Shown here: positions 16,565-25,037 of the stretch, in pieces | Numbering within the stretch: position 1 is the stretch's first letter | How the letters are laid out: each line of letters begins with the position of its first letter | Assembly: GCF_005280195.1 (NCBI RefSeq) | Contig: NZ_SZPR01000019.1 | Coordinates: 268,584-332,583, forward strand | Direction: 5' to 3' | Origin: Streptomyces galbus | GTDB lineage: Bacteria; Actinomycetota; Actinomycetes; Streptomycetales; Streptomycetaceae | Length of the DNA: 64,000 bases | The notes under the pieces: model-generated | The model's database searches: none | Told to the model about the DNA's origin: nothing | What the model saw: the letters and a program-made list of their open reading frames with translations, nothing else | Program-made: the position numbers and the translations under genes

Positions 16565-18109
16565 ATGTCTGAAACAGCCGTGAAGGCTCCCGGCGCCGCC
16601 CCAGAGGCCGACGCCAACCGCTGGAAGGCGCTCGCGTTCATCGCGCTCGCCCAGCTGATGGTCGTCCTCGACGCCACCATCGTGAACATCGCGCTGCCCT
16701 CCGCCCAGCAGGACCTGGGCATCTCCGACGGCAACCGGCAGTGGGTCGTGACGGCCTACGCGCTGGCCTTCGGCGGTCTGCTCCTGTTCGGCGGCCGCAT
16801 AGCGGACCTGTGGGGCCGCAAGCGCGCCTTCGTCACCGGTCTGGCCGGCTTCGCCGTGGCCTCCGCGCTCGGCGGTGCCGCCGCCAACGAGGCCATGATG
16901 TTCGGCGCCCGCGCCCTGCAGGGCGTGTTCGGCGCGCTGCTCGCCCCGGCCGCGCTGTCGCTGCTGGCCGTGATGTTCACCGACGCCAAGGAGCGCGCCA
17001 AGGCGTTCGGCATCTACGGCGCGATCGCCGGTGGCGGCGGCGCCGTCGGCCTGATCCTCGGCGGCTTCCTCACCGAGTACCTGGACTGGCGCTGGACGTT
17101 CTTCGTGAACATCCCGTTCGCCATCGTCGCCGCGCTCGGCGCGTACTTCGTCATCCGCGAGCCGGCGGGCGGCCGCAACCGCAACCCGCTCGACATCCCC
17201 GGCGTCCTGCTCTCCACCCTCGGCCTGGTGGCCCTGGTCTACGGCTTCACCCGCGCCGAGTCCGAGGGCTGGAGCGACTCGCTGACCATCGGCATGTTCG
17301 TCGCGTCCGGCGTGCTGCTGGTCGCCTTCGTGCTGGTCGAGTCCCGGGTCAAGGCCCCGCTGCTGCCGCTGCGCGTGGTCACCGAGCGCAACCGCGGCGG
17401 TGTCTACCTCTCGCTGGGTCTCGCGATCATCGCGATGTTCGGCCTGTTCCTCTTCCTCACCTACTACCTGCAGGTCGTCAAGGGCTACACGCCCGTGAAG
17501 ACCGGCTTCGCGTTCCTGCCGATGATCGCGGGCATGATCACCGGCTCCACCCAGATCGGCACCCGGCTGATGACCCGGGTCGCGCCGCGGCTGCTGATGG
17601 GCCCGGGCTTCCTGGTCGCCGCGCTCGGCATGCTGCTGCTGACGCGGCTGGAGATCGGCTCCTCGTACGCGGCCGTGCTGCTGCCCGCGATGATCCTGCT
17701 GGGCCTCGGCATGGGTACGGCGTTCATGCCGGCGATGTCCCTGGCCACGCTGGGCGTCGAGCCGCGGGACGCCGGTGTCGCCTCCGCGATGGTCAACACC
17801 TCGCAGCAGGTGGGCGGTGCCATCGGTACGGCGCTGCTGAACACGATCGCCGCGTCCGCGACGACGTCGTACATCAAGGACCACATCGCCTCCGCCGGGT
17901 CCCGGCCGCAGCAGCAGCTCGTCCAGCTCGAGGGCATGGTGCACGGCTACACCAGCGCCATCTGGTTCGCCGTGGGCATCCTGGTCGCGGCCGCCGCGAT
18001 CGCCGTGACGCTCATCAACGCCGGCCGTCCGAACATGGGACCGATCGCCGGTTCCGGGTCGGGCGACGGGGTCGAGGACGAGATCGCGGTGCCGGTGGTG
18101 GCCCACTGA
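16565..18109 (+). CDS. MFS multidrug exporter, DHA2 (EmrB/QacA) family
   Basis: A 514-residue protein with 14 predicted membrane segments. Motif A is visible (GGRIADLWGRKRAFVTG) and the DHA2 opening LAQLMVVLDATIVNIALPSA contains the conserved Asp in TM1. It should export lipophilic drugs by proton antiport. ATG 16565 is preferred over the GTG 12 nt upstream. The 135-bp leader after tetR is very pyrimidine-rich and contains two GTTCCGACGTT copies (16489 and 16502). Confidence 0.93.
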   Translation: MSETAVKAPGAAPEADANRWKALAFIALAQLMVVLDATIVNIALPSAQQDLGISDGNRQWVVTAYALAFGGLLLFGGRIADLWGRKRAFVTGLAGFAVASALGGAAANEAMMFGARALQGVFGALLAPAALSLLAVMFTDAKERAKAFGIYGAIAGGGGAVGLILGGFLTEYLDWRWTFFVNIPFAIVAALGAYFVIREPAGGRNRNPLDIPGVLLSTLGLVALVYGFTRAESEGWSDSLTIGMFVASGVLLVAFVLVESRVKAPLLPLRVVTERNRGGVYLSLGLAIIAMFGLFLFLTYYLQVVKGYTPVKTGFAFLPMIAGMITGSTQIGTRLMTRVAPRLLMGPGFLVAALGMLLLTRLEIGSSYAAVLLPAMILLGLGMGTAFMPAMSLATLGVEPRDAGVASAMVNTSQQVGGAIGTALLNTIAASATTSYIKDHIASAGSRPQQQLVQLEGMVHGYTSAIWFAVGILVAAAAIAVTLINAGRPNMGPIAGSGSGDGVEDEIAVPVVAH

Positions 18110-18154
18110 CCGGCTGAACCCGGCTGTCAGAGGTACCCCTCCGGTTCCACCCCC

Positions 18155-18192
18155 GGTGTACGGCGGGGAAGGGGACGCCCCGCCCGTACACC
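18155..18192. terminator. Bidirectional terminator between MFS and marR
   Basis: Long stem GGTGTACGG-CGGGG / CCCCG-CCCGTACACC with one bulge, between convergent genes. Confidence 0.8.
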
Positions 18193-18239
18193 ACCCCCCG
18201 CGGGAACCCTGCCCCGGCTGCGCGGTGCCGCTCAGGCGG

Positions 18240-18758
18240 TCAGCGGAGCCAGGGCAGGTCCGCACCTGCCTCGTTCGGCTGGAGTCCCTCGGCGACGATC
18301 TGCATGATCTCGCCGAGGGACTTCTGCTGTTCCGGGGTCAGCCGGTCGAACAGCGCCTGGCGTACGGCGGTGACGTGGCCCGGCGCGGTGCGGCGCAGCA
18401 CCTCCAGGCCGGCGTCGGTCAGCACGGCGAACTGGCCGCGCTTGTCCGAGGGGCAGTCCTCACGGCGCACCCAGCCGCTCTTCTCCAGCCGGGCGACGGC
18501 GTGCGACAGCCGGGAGCGGGTGATCTTCGCCTGCATGGCCAACTCGGTCATGCGCAGCCGCCGGTGCGGTGCCTCGGCGAGGCCGACCAGCAGGCCGTAG
18601 TAGATGTGCGGCATGCCCGCGTCGCGCTGGAGCTGTCGGTCGAGGTGGTCCTCGAGGAGGGTGGTGGCGTGCAGGTAGGCGCGCCAGACGCGCTGTTCCT
18701 CGGCGGTGAGCCACTGCGGCTCGTCGGCGGGTGCGGATGCCGTGTTCATGGTCTCCAT
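18240..18758 (-). CDS. MarR-family transcriptional regulator
   Basis: A 172-residue winged-helix protein. The DNA-binding region is LRMTELAMQAKITRSRLSHA, followed by the wing VRREDCPSDKRGQFAVLTDA, which is classic MarR. The alternative ATG at 18749 is 9 nt inside. It is divergent from the LigB-type dioxygenase gene; MarR repressors typically sit opposite the gene they control and sense phenolics or oxidants. One Cys (in the wing) could give redox sensing. The intergenic region carries AT-rich repeat elements. Confidence 0.93.
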   Translation of the reverse strand: METMNTASAPADEPQWLTAEEQRVWRAYLHATTLLEDHLDRQLQRDAGMPHIYYGLLVGLAEAPHRRLRMTELAMQAKITRSRLSHAVARLEKSGWVRREDCPSDKRGQFAVLTDAGLEVLRRTAPGHVTAVRQALFDRLTPEQQKSLGEIMQIVAEGLQPNEAGADLPWLR

Positions 18759-18775
18759 CGTACGGCGCCTGTCCT

Positions 18776-18833
18776 TGAAACTTGAACAAATAGGTCGTAG
18801 GGTGGGCTCTGCCCAGGTGCTTTAACTTTTAAG
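18776..18833. promoter_or_regulatory. Candidate MarR operators between marR and the dioxygenase gene
   Basis: In a GC-rich setting, two AT-rich elements stand out: CTTGAAACTTGAAC (directly repeated CTTGAA, at about 18774-18786) and the near-palindrome CTTTAACTTTTAAG (18820-18833). They lie near marR and dioxygenase promoters respectively. Confidence 0.45.
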
Positions 18834-18864
18834 CATTATCCCGAGTGGTGAGGGAGCCGCCGCC

Positions 18865-19659
18865 ATGACCGCCGCCGCCGCGCAGGAGCGCATGCCCGCC
18901 CTGTACCTCAGCCACGGCGCCCCGCCGCTCGCCGACGACCCCGTCTGGCCCGGCGAGCTCGCCGCCTGGTCCGCCGCGCTGCCCCGCCCGAAGGCCGTCC
19001 TCATCGTCTCCGCCCACTGGGAGGAGGCCCCCCTCGCCCTCGGCGCGGTCGAGACGGTCCCCCTGGTCTACGACTTCTGGGGCTTCCCCGAGCACTACTA
19101 CCGGGTGACCTACCCCGCCCCCGGCGCGCCGGCGCTCGCCGAATCCGTCCGCAAGCTGCTGCGCGCCCCCGGCACCCCCGTGCAGGACATCCCCGACCGG
19201 GGCCTCGACCACGGCGCCTACGTGCCCCTGGTCGAGATGTTCCCGCGGGCCGACGTCCCCGTGCTGCAGGTGTCCATGCCGACCCTCGACCCCGTGCGCC
19301 TCATGGAGATCGGCCGCCGCCTGGCCCCGCTGCGCGACGAGGGCGTGCTGATCGTCGGCTCCGGGTTCTTCACCCACAACCTCGCCGCGCTGCGCCACAC
19401 CGGCCCCGGAGTGCCGAGCTGGTCCTCCGAGTTCGACGACTGGGGACGGCGCGCCCTGGAGGGCCGGGACTGGGACGCCCTCCTGGACTTCCTGAACAAG
19501 GCCCCGGCCGGCCGGTACGCCCACCCGCGCACCGAGCACTTCGCCCCGCTGTTCGTGACCATGGGCGCGGCGGAGGCGGACGGCGAGCTCGACGCGCAGA
19601 AGTCCGTGATCGACGGGTTCTGGCTGGGAATGGCGAAGCGGTCGGTGCAGTTCGGCTGA
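18865..19659 (+). CDS. LigB/DODA-type extradiol ring-cleavage dioxygenase-like protein
   Basis: A 264-residue class III extradiol dioxygenase-fold protein. The conserved histidines are visible: His17 in LYLSHGAPPL, HWEE (~55), DHGAYVPLVEMFP (~112) and GSGFFTHNL (~175). Family members bind Fe(II) or Zn(II) and cleave or process catechol-type substrates, for example 4,5-DOPA. The physiological substrate is unknown. It is divergent from marR, suggesting induction by a phenolic or quinone compound. GAGGGAG about 10 nt upstream supports ATG 18865. Confidence 0.9.
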   Translation: MTAAAAQERMPALYLSHGAPPLADDPVWPGELAAWSAALPRPKAVLIVSAHWEEAPLALGAVETVPLVYDFWGFPEHYYRVTYPAPGAPALAESVRKLLRAPGTPVQDIPDRGLDHGAYVPLVEMFPRADVPVLQVSMPTLDPVRLMEIGRRLAPLRDEGVLIVGSGFFTHNLAALRHTGPGVPSWSSEFDDWGRRALEGRDWDALLDFLNKAPAGRYAHPRTEHFAPLFVTMGAAEADGELDAQKSVIDGFWLGMAKRSVQFG

Positions 19660-19953
19660 ACGGGTGGAGTGCGACCGGGGGAGGCCCTGAGGCCCCGTCC
19701 GTGGCAACCATCGGGCGCCATGGCCCGTCTTCACGGTGGGAGGGCGGTCGCGGACGGCGCTCCCCAGGGGTGAAGACGACGGTGTCGAATGTGACGGGCG
19801 TCTCACGGGCGGAGTGGTGAGGGAGGCCCGTGAGGGGGTCGAGGTCTCCTCGCACCCCGCCTGACCTGCACCCTTGCCGGTTCCGGCGGCATCCCGGCTC
19901 CCCGTGTGGCCGGGCAGGATACTGCATGATCACGCAATCCGGGGGACGCCAGG

Positions 19954-19979
19954 GGAATTCTGTCCTGATTCCAGTCGTT
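19954..19979 (+). promoter_or_regulatory. Sigma-R-type promoter of hrdD
   Basis: GGAAT at 19954-19958, 18 nt, then GTT at 19977-19979: an exact match to the sigma-R (disulphide stress) consensus GGAAT-N18-GTT. hrdD is a known sigma-R target in S. coelicolor. The start codon lies about 125 nt downstream. The rest of the 448-bp gap (19660-20107) contains no ORF with coding bias. Confidence 0.75.
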
Positions 19980-20107
19980 GTATCCGTCGGAAGCCGGGCA
20001 CCCGTGGAGAGTCCCCCTAGAGGACCGGACCGAATCCCGCAAGGGAGTGGTCCCGTGGCCGGCAGCCGAAGGACCACCCGCTGACCCACCATCGCAAGGG
20101 AGCACGC

Positions 20108-21106
20108 ATGGCAACCCGTGCCGTCGCCCGTCGTCAGTCCGCCACCGGCGAGACGGCCGACGCGGCAAGCAGTGTTCGCGCCACCGGCGGCGAGATCGCC
20201 GACCGCGATCTGGTCGGCATGTACCTGGACGAGATCGCGCGCACACCGCTGCTCGACGCCGCCAGGGAGGTCGAGCTGTCGCAGATCATCGAAGCGGGTG
20301 TGTTCGCGCGGCAGGTCCTGGACGGCTACGAGGAGTCGCGGGCCGACGCCTCCCGGGAGGAGCTGGAGGCCCTGGTCGCCGCGGGTGAGCGGGCCAAGGA
20401 CGTCTTCATCCGCTCCAACCTCCGGCTGGTCGTGGCGGTCGCCCGGCGCTACCCGCGCAGCGGCCTGCCCCTGCTCGACCTGATCCAGGAGGGCAACGCC
20501 GGCCTGGTGCGCGCGGTCGAGAAGTTCGACTACCGCAAGGGCTTCAAGTTCTCGACGTACGCCACCTGGTGGATCCGTCAGGCGATCACCCGGTCGATAG
20601 CCGACCAGTCCCGCACCATCCGCCTGCCCGTCCACCTGGTGGAGGAGCTGGGCCGCATCCGCCGCGTGCAGCGCGAATTCAACCGGGAGAACGGCCGGGA
20701 CCCCGAGCCCGCCGAGATCGCGGCCGAGCTCGGCTCGACGCCGGAGCGCGTCACCGACGTCCTCGACTGGGCCCGCGACCCGGTCTCGCTGAACATGGCG
20801 GTGGACGACGAGGGCGAGACCCAGTTCGGCGACCTGCTGGAGGACACCAGCGCGGTCTCCCCGGAGCAGTCGGTGCTCACCCTGCTGCGCAGCGAGGAAC
20901 TGGACGGCCTGATCGACCGCCTCGACCCGCGCACGGCCTCCATCATCAAGATGCGCTACGGCATCGACGACGGCCGCGAGCGCACCCTGACCGAGGTCGG
21001 CAAGGAGCACGGTCTGACCCGTGAGCGGATCCGTCAGATCGAGAAGCACGCCCTGCTGGAGCTGAAGAAGCTCGCCCGCGACACCGGCTTCGAAGCGGCG
21101 GCGTAG
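20108..21106 (+). CDS. hrdD: HrdD-type principal-like RNA polymerase sigma factor
   Basis: A 332-residue group 2 sigma-70 factor. Region 1.2 is at DRDLVGMYLDEIARTPLL (~38-55), region 2 at ~100-170 (core GFKFSTYATWWIRQAI), region 3 at ~180-250, and region 4.2 has the HTH TLTEVGKEHGLTRERIRQIE near the end. The length and opening MATRAVARRQSATGE match HrdD, not the longer HrdB. It is non-essential in S. coelicolor and recognises promoters like those of HrdB. AAGGGAG precedes the ATG at 20108. The sigma-R promoter upstream implies disulphide-stress induction. Confidence 0.95.
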   Translation: MATRAVARRQSATGETADAASSVRATGGEIADRDLVGMYLDEIARTPLLDAAREVELSQIIEAGVFARQVLDGYEESRADASREELEALVAAGERAKDVFIRSNLRLVVAVARRYPRSGLPLLDLIQEGNAGLVRAVEKFDYRKGFKFSTYATWWIRQAITRSIADQSRTIRLPVHLVEELGRIRRVQREFNRENGRDPEPAEIAAELGSTPERVTDVLDWARDPVSLNMAVDDEGETQFGDLLEDTSAVSPEQSVLTLLRSEELDGLIDRLDPRTASIIKMRYGIDDGRERTLTEVGKEHGLTRERIRQIEKHALLELKKLARDTGFEAAA

Positions 21107-21510
21107 CCGGCGTGACCGGCGTGACCGGCGCGGGTCCCGGCCGTCCGGCGTACGCCGGGTGGCCGAAGCCCGCGCAAACATGGCGGGGGGACGTCGCTTC
21201 AACCCGCCGGTGCGGGGAACAACCCTGTTGAGCACGGGAGTTCGAGCTGCGGACCCTGGAGCTCACTTCCCGAGCGACGATCCGAGCGGCCACCCACGAC
21301 CACGTCCCGACGCAATCCCCCCCGGCGCCGGGACTCTCCCAGAGCCGGGCTCCGGCGCCTGTCCCCCCGGGCGCCGGAGCCCGGCTCCTCTTGTGCCCGC
21401 GCGTCGCACAGGGGAGCGGCGGCAACGCTGGAAAGGCGGGGCACCCCGTACCTGAACCCCGGGGTGGCCCGCCGGTGGCAGATTGTGCCACAGCGGCATA
21501 GCCTGCCGAC
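21107..21510. other. 404-bp non-coding gap after hrdD with a strong hairpin
   Basis: No ORF with coding bias. It begins with three GTGACCGGC-like repeats (21111-21133), includes a GGGTTG-type inverted segment near 21200-21240, and ends with the perfect 17-bp hairpin listed separately. The long distance between hrdD and this terminator leaves room for a small RNA transcribed toward it. Confidence 0.4.
21343..21386 (+). terminator. Strong hairpin terminator downstream of hrdD
   Basis: Perfect 17-bp stem starting AGCCGGGCTCCGGCGCC, with a 10-nt loop, followed by CCTCTTGT. It lies 237 nt after the hrdD stop and 125 nt before the next gene. Confidence 0.8.
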
Positions 21511-22215
21511 GTGATCAGCTCCACCCCCGCACCGCGCAGAACCCCCTCCTCCTCGTCGTCCTCCCCTTCCCCCGCCGTCCCGGCCTCGCTCACGGAACGG
21601 CGCAAGGCGGAGACCAGGTGGGAGATCGCGAGGGCGGCGGCCCGGCTCTTCGTGACCCAGGGACTGCGCACCACCCGCGCCGAGGACATCGCCCAGGCGG
21701 CCGGCATCGCACCGCGCACCTTCTACCGGTACTTCGCGACCAAGGAGGAGGCCGTCGCCCCGCTGTACGCGGCGGGCGCCGAGCGCTGGGCCGAGGCGGT
21801 CCGCGACGCCCCGGCCCACCTGTCCGTCCCGGAGGCGCTCGAACACGGGGTGCGGCACACGCTGACCCCCGGCGCCGGTGTCTCCGCGGCCTCCTGGGAG
21901 TGGGTGCGCACCCTGATCCGCCTGGCCACCGGCCACCCCGCCCTGGGCAAGGTCTGGGCCGAGGTCTGCCTCACCTCCGAGGACGCCCTGGCCGAGATCC
22001 TCGCCGCCCGCCTGCACCGCGACAACGTTGCCGCACCCGACCTGCGCTTCGCGGCGGCGGTGGCCGGAGCGGCCGTACGGGTGGCCGTGGAGACGTGGGC
22101 CCAGGGCACCGCGGCACCGACGGGACCGGACGGCCCGGCGGAGCTGGCGCTGGCCAACCTGCGGGGGCTGCGGGGGTTCTGGGGCGGGGTGGCCGGGGGA
22201 GCGATCGGAGGCTGA
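21511..22215 (+). CDS. TetR-family regulator (SCO3201-like)
   Basis: A 234-residue repressor. A Ser/Pro-rich head (~1-27) precedes the TetR HTH (RWEIARAAARLFVTQGLRTT, then APRTFYRYFATKEEAV). The C-terminal domain resembles TetR_C members of actinobacteria. Its position next to hrdD matches the S. coelicolor regulator SCO3201, whose overexpression is reported to disturb development and antibiotic production (from memory). GTG start at 21511; the Shine-Dalgarno is weak. The gene stands alone on its strand. Confidence 0.9.
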   Translation: MISSTPAPRRTPSSSSSSPSPAVPASLTERRKAETRWEIARAAARLFVTQGLRTTRAEDIAQAAGIAPRTFYRYFATKEEAVAPLYAAGAERWAEAVRDAPAHLSVPEALEHGVRHTLTPGAGVSAASWEWVRTLIRLATGHPALGKVWAEVCLTSEDALAEILAARLHRDNVAAPDLRFAAAVAGAAVRVAVETWAQGTAAPTGPDGPAELALANLRGLRGFWGGVAGGAIGG

Positions 22216-22321
22216 GGCGGGGGTGGGGGCGACCGCCGGGGCATGCGGTGCGACCGCGCACGTCCGGTCCGAGCGCAGGGGTCCGGTGCGGCGGTCGGGT
22301 CCCGGTGCGACCGCCCGGTAT

Positions 22322-22347
22322 CCCGGCGCGCCGGGCCCCGCGCCGGG
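22322..22347 (-). terminator. Terminator between tetR and the WYL gene
   Basis: Perfect 8-bp stem CCCGGCGC / GCGCCGGG with a 10-nt loop, directly after the WYL stop codon on the minus strand, between convergent genes. Confidence 0.65.
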
Positions 22348-22350
22348 TGG

Positions 22351-23343
22351 TCAGCTCGCCGCGCGGGTGAGCCGTACGCCCAGCTCCCGTACCGACGTCA
22401 CCAGGTCCCCGGGAGCGCGCACCCGGAAGTCGCAGCCGACCATCAGCAGCCGTACCGCCAGCCACTGCACCGGGTCGCCGGTCGTCCCGCGCACCCGGCA
22501 CCGCCGCGGCTCACCGTCACCGTCGTCACCGCCGGTCTCGGGCTCCGGCCGGCCCAGCCAGGCCGGCAGCCGGGCGGCCACGAACTCCGCGTCCGCCTCG
22601 AAGAGCACGTCGAAGGTGTACTCCCCGCCCTCGTGCCCCCGCCGGATCGACCGCCGCAGGTACTCCGCCGCGTCCCCCTCCGGCAGCTCGCGCGGCGCGA
22701 ACCGCGCCCCCGTGGCGAACGGCTCGCGCACCCGGTCCACCCGGAACGTCCGCCAGTCCTCGCGCCCGAGGTCGTAGGCGACGAGGTACCAGCGGCGGCC
22801 GGTCGAGACGAGCCGGTACGGCTCGGTCAGGCGGCGCGACTCGGTGCCGTCCTTGGCGCGGTACGCGAACCGCAGCCGCTCCTGGCCGGCCACCGCGGAC
22901 GCCATCACGGTCAGCGTCTCCGGGGCGATGCTCGCCGCGTCACCGTTGATCAGCGGGGTGGTGGCGGCCTGCAGCGTGCTCACCCGGTGGCGCAGCCGCG
23001 CGGGCAGCACCTGCTCCAGCTTCGCCAGCGCGCGCACCGACGCCTCGTCCACGCCCTCCAGGGCGTGCCCGGCGCCCGCGCGCAGGCCCACCACGATCGC
23101 CACCGCCTCCTCGTCGTCGAGCACGAGCGGCGGCATGGCCTTGCCCGCCACCAGCCGGTAGCCGCCGTCGGCGCCGTGGGTGGCCTGGACGGGATAGCCG
23201 AGCTCGCGCAGCCGGTCGATGTCCCGGCGGACCGTGCGCCGGGACACCCCGAGCCGGTCGGCGAGCTCGCCGCCGGGCCACTCGCGGGGCGTCTGCAGGA
23301 GGGACAGGAGCTGGAGGAGCCGGGCCGGGGTGTCCGTCGTCAT
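22351..23343 (-). CDS. WYL-domain transcriptional regulator (HTH_11 + WYL + WCX)
   Basis: A 330-residue protein of the YafY/DeoR-like type. The N-terminal HTH is at ~5-58 (ADRLGVSRRTVRRDIDRLRE). The WYL domain spans ~140-215 (LRFAYRAKDGTESRRLTEPY, then RRWYLVAYDLGREDWRTFRV with the W-Y-L triad). The C-terminal WCX region ends near 325. WYL domains bind ligands, possibly nucleic acid-derived. It is divergent from an MFS exporter, its probable target. The 62-bp intergenic region contains three TAGG(A/T)C half-sites. Confidence 0.93.
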   Translation of the reverse strand: MTTDTPARLLQLLSLLQTPREWPGGELADRLGVSRRTVRRDIDRLRELGYPVQATHGADGGYRLVAGKAMPPLVLDDEEAVAIVVGLRAGAGHALEGVDEASVRALAKLEQVLPARLRHRVSTLQAATTPLINGDAASIAPETLTVMASAVAGQERLRFAYRAKDGTESRRLTEPYRLVSTGRRWYLVAYDLGREDWRTFRVDRVREPFATGARFAPRELPEGDAAEYLRRSIRRGHEGGEYTFDVLFEADAEFVAARLPAWLGRPEPETGGDDGDGEPRRCRVRGTTGDPVQWLAVRLLMVGCDFRVRAPGDLVTSVRELGVRLTRAAS

Positions 23344-23365
23344 GCGTCCGAGGATGCCGCAGAAC

Positions 23366-23395
23366 TAGGACACGATCTGACCTATTGCGGTCCTA
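23366..23395. promoter_or_regulatory. Candidate WYL-regulator operator
   Basis: TAGGAC (23366-23371), GACCTA (about 23379-23384) and GTCCTA (23390-23395): three half-sites of one TAGG(A/T)C motif, the outer pair in inverted orientation with an 18-bp spacer. It fills the middle of the 62-bp divergent region. Confidence 0.5.
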
Positions 23396-23405
23396 CGGTG
23401 ACGGC

Positions 23406-24983
23406 ATGACCTCGAACGAGACCACCCCGGGCACCCGGACCCGTACCCGATCCGACGGACCGACCGGCGCGGCGCCTCCCGACCGGACGCGATGGTTCGC
23501 GCTGGCCATCGTGATGACGGCGGCCTTCATGGACCTCGTCGACGTCACGATCGTCAACATCGCCATCCCGTCGATCCAGCGCGACGCCGGCGCCTCCTTC
23601 AGCCAGATCCAATGGATCACCGCGGGCTACGCGCTCGCCTTCGCCGCGGGCCTGATCACCGGCGGGCGGCTCGGCGACATCCACGGCCGCAAGCGGCTGT
23701 TCCTGCTCGGCATCGCCGGGTTCACCGTCGCCTCGGCCCTGTGCGGCTTCGCCGTGAACCCCGAGATGCTGGTCGCCTCCCGCATCCTGCAGGGCGCGAT
23801 GGCGGCGATGATGGTCCCGCAGGTGCTGTCGATCGTGCACGCCACCTTCCCGGCTCACGAGCGGGGCAAGGTGTTCGGGCTGTTCGGCGCGATCGTCGGA
23901 CTCGGCGCGGTGTCGGGCCCGCTGCTCGGCGCCCTGCTCACCGAGTGGAACCTGTTCGGCCTCGAATGGCGCCCGATCTTCCTGATCAACCTGCCGGTCG
24001 GCATCGCGGCCCTGTTCCTCGGCCGCCGCTTCATCACCGAGTCGCGCGCCCCGCACGCCCTCAAGCTCGACCTGGTCGGCGTCGCCCTGGTCAGCCTCGG
24101 CCTGCTGATGCTGCTCTACCCGCTGACCCGCGGCCGCGAGCTGGGCTGGCCGCTGTGGGGGTACGGGTCGATGGCCGGCGCGCTCGTGGTGTTCGGCGTG
24201 CTGATCGCCTACGAGCGGCGCAAGGCCGCCCGCGACGGCTCCCCGCTGATCGAGCTGTCCCTGTTCCGGGTGAAGTCCTTCGCCGCGGGCATCGCCGTGC
24301 AGACCGTCTTCGGTGTCGCGCTCGGTGTGTTCTTCCTGGTCTGGACGCTGTACATGCAGATCGGGCTGGGCTGGAGCCCGCTGCGGGCCGGTCTGACGGG
24401 CGTGCCCTTCTCGATCGCGGTGTCCACCGCGGCCGGACTGTCCGTGCAGCAGCTCGTCCCGCGCTTCGGCCGCAAGGTCCTCCAGGCGGGGGCCCTGACG
24501 ATGGCCCTCGGCGTGCTGCTCTACATCGCGGAGTCCGACCGCTACGGCCTCGGCATCGCCCCCTGGCAGATGGCGCTCCCGCTGGTCGTGATGGGCCTCG
24601 GCATGGGCCTGATCGTCGCCCCGCTGACGGACGCGATCCTCTCCGGGGTGCCGCGCGAGCACGCCGGTTCTGCGTCCGGTCTGATCAACACCGTGCAGCA
24701 GATGGGCAACGCGCTCGGCCTCGGTCTGGTGTCCGTCGTCTTCTTCGGGCAGATCTCCGACCACCTCGGCCCGGACCGGGTCGGCCCCGCCTTCGTGAAC
24801 GCCTTCCAGCACGCGCTGGTCTGGGTGGCCGTGGTGATGGGCGCGATCTTCCTGCTGATGTTCGCCCTGCCCCGGCGTCCGGCGCAGCACGTCGAGGGGG
24901 CCGAGGCCGCGGCGCCGTCTGCCGCGGGGGAGCACGACGGGGAGCGGGACGGGCAGCCCACGGCGCCTGCGCTGGTGCCCTGA
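23406..24983 (+). CDS. MFS multidrug exporter, DHA2 family
   Basis: A 525-residue protein with 14 predicted membrane segments. TM1 is FMDLVDVTIVNIAIPSIQRD and motif A is GGRLGDIHGRKRLFLLG. The C-terminal tail is hydrophilic. It should act as a proton-coupled drug exporter in the cytoplasmic membrane. ATG 23406 is chosen over an upstream GTG at 23385 because the latter lies inside the operator region. It is divergent from the WYL regulator. Confidence 0.93.
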   Translation: MTSNETTPGTRTRTRSDGPTGAAPPDRTRWFALAIVMTAAFMDLVDVTIVNIAIPSIQRDAGASFSQIQWITAGYALAFAAGLITGGRLGDIHGRKRLFLLGIAGFTVASALCGFAVNPEMLVASRILQGAMAAMMVPQVLSIVHATFPAHERGKVFGLFGAIVGLGAVSGPLLGALLTEWNLFGLEWRPIFLINLPVGIAALFLGRRFITESRAPHALKLDLVGVALVSLGLLMLLYPLTRGRELGWPLWGYGSMAGALVVFGVLIAYERRKAARDGSPLIELSLFRVKSFAAGIAVQTVFGVALGVFFLVWTLYMQIGLGWSPLRAGLTGVPFSIAVSTAAGLSVQQLVPRFGRKVLQAGALTMALGVLLYIAESDRYGLGIAPWQMALPLVVMGLGMGLIVAPLTDAILSGVPREHAGSASGLINTVQQMGNALGLGLVSVVFFGQISDHLGPDRVGPAFVNAFQHALVWVAVVMGAIFLLMFALPRRPAQHVEGAEAAAPSAAGEHDGERDGQPTAPALVP

Positions 24984-25004
24984 TCCCGAGTCTCCGGCCC
25001 CGCC

Positions 25005-25037
25005 GGGCCCGGCACTCCGTGAGGGGGTGCCGGGCCC
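25005..25037 (+). terminator. Terminator after the MFS gene
   Basis: 14-bp stem GGGCCCGGCACTCC / GGGGTGCCGGGCCC with one T-G mismatch and a 5-nt loop, 22 nt after the stop. Confidence 0.8.
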
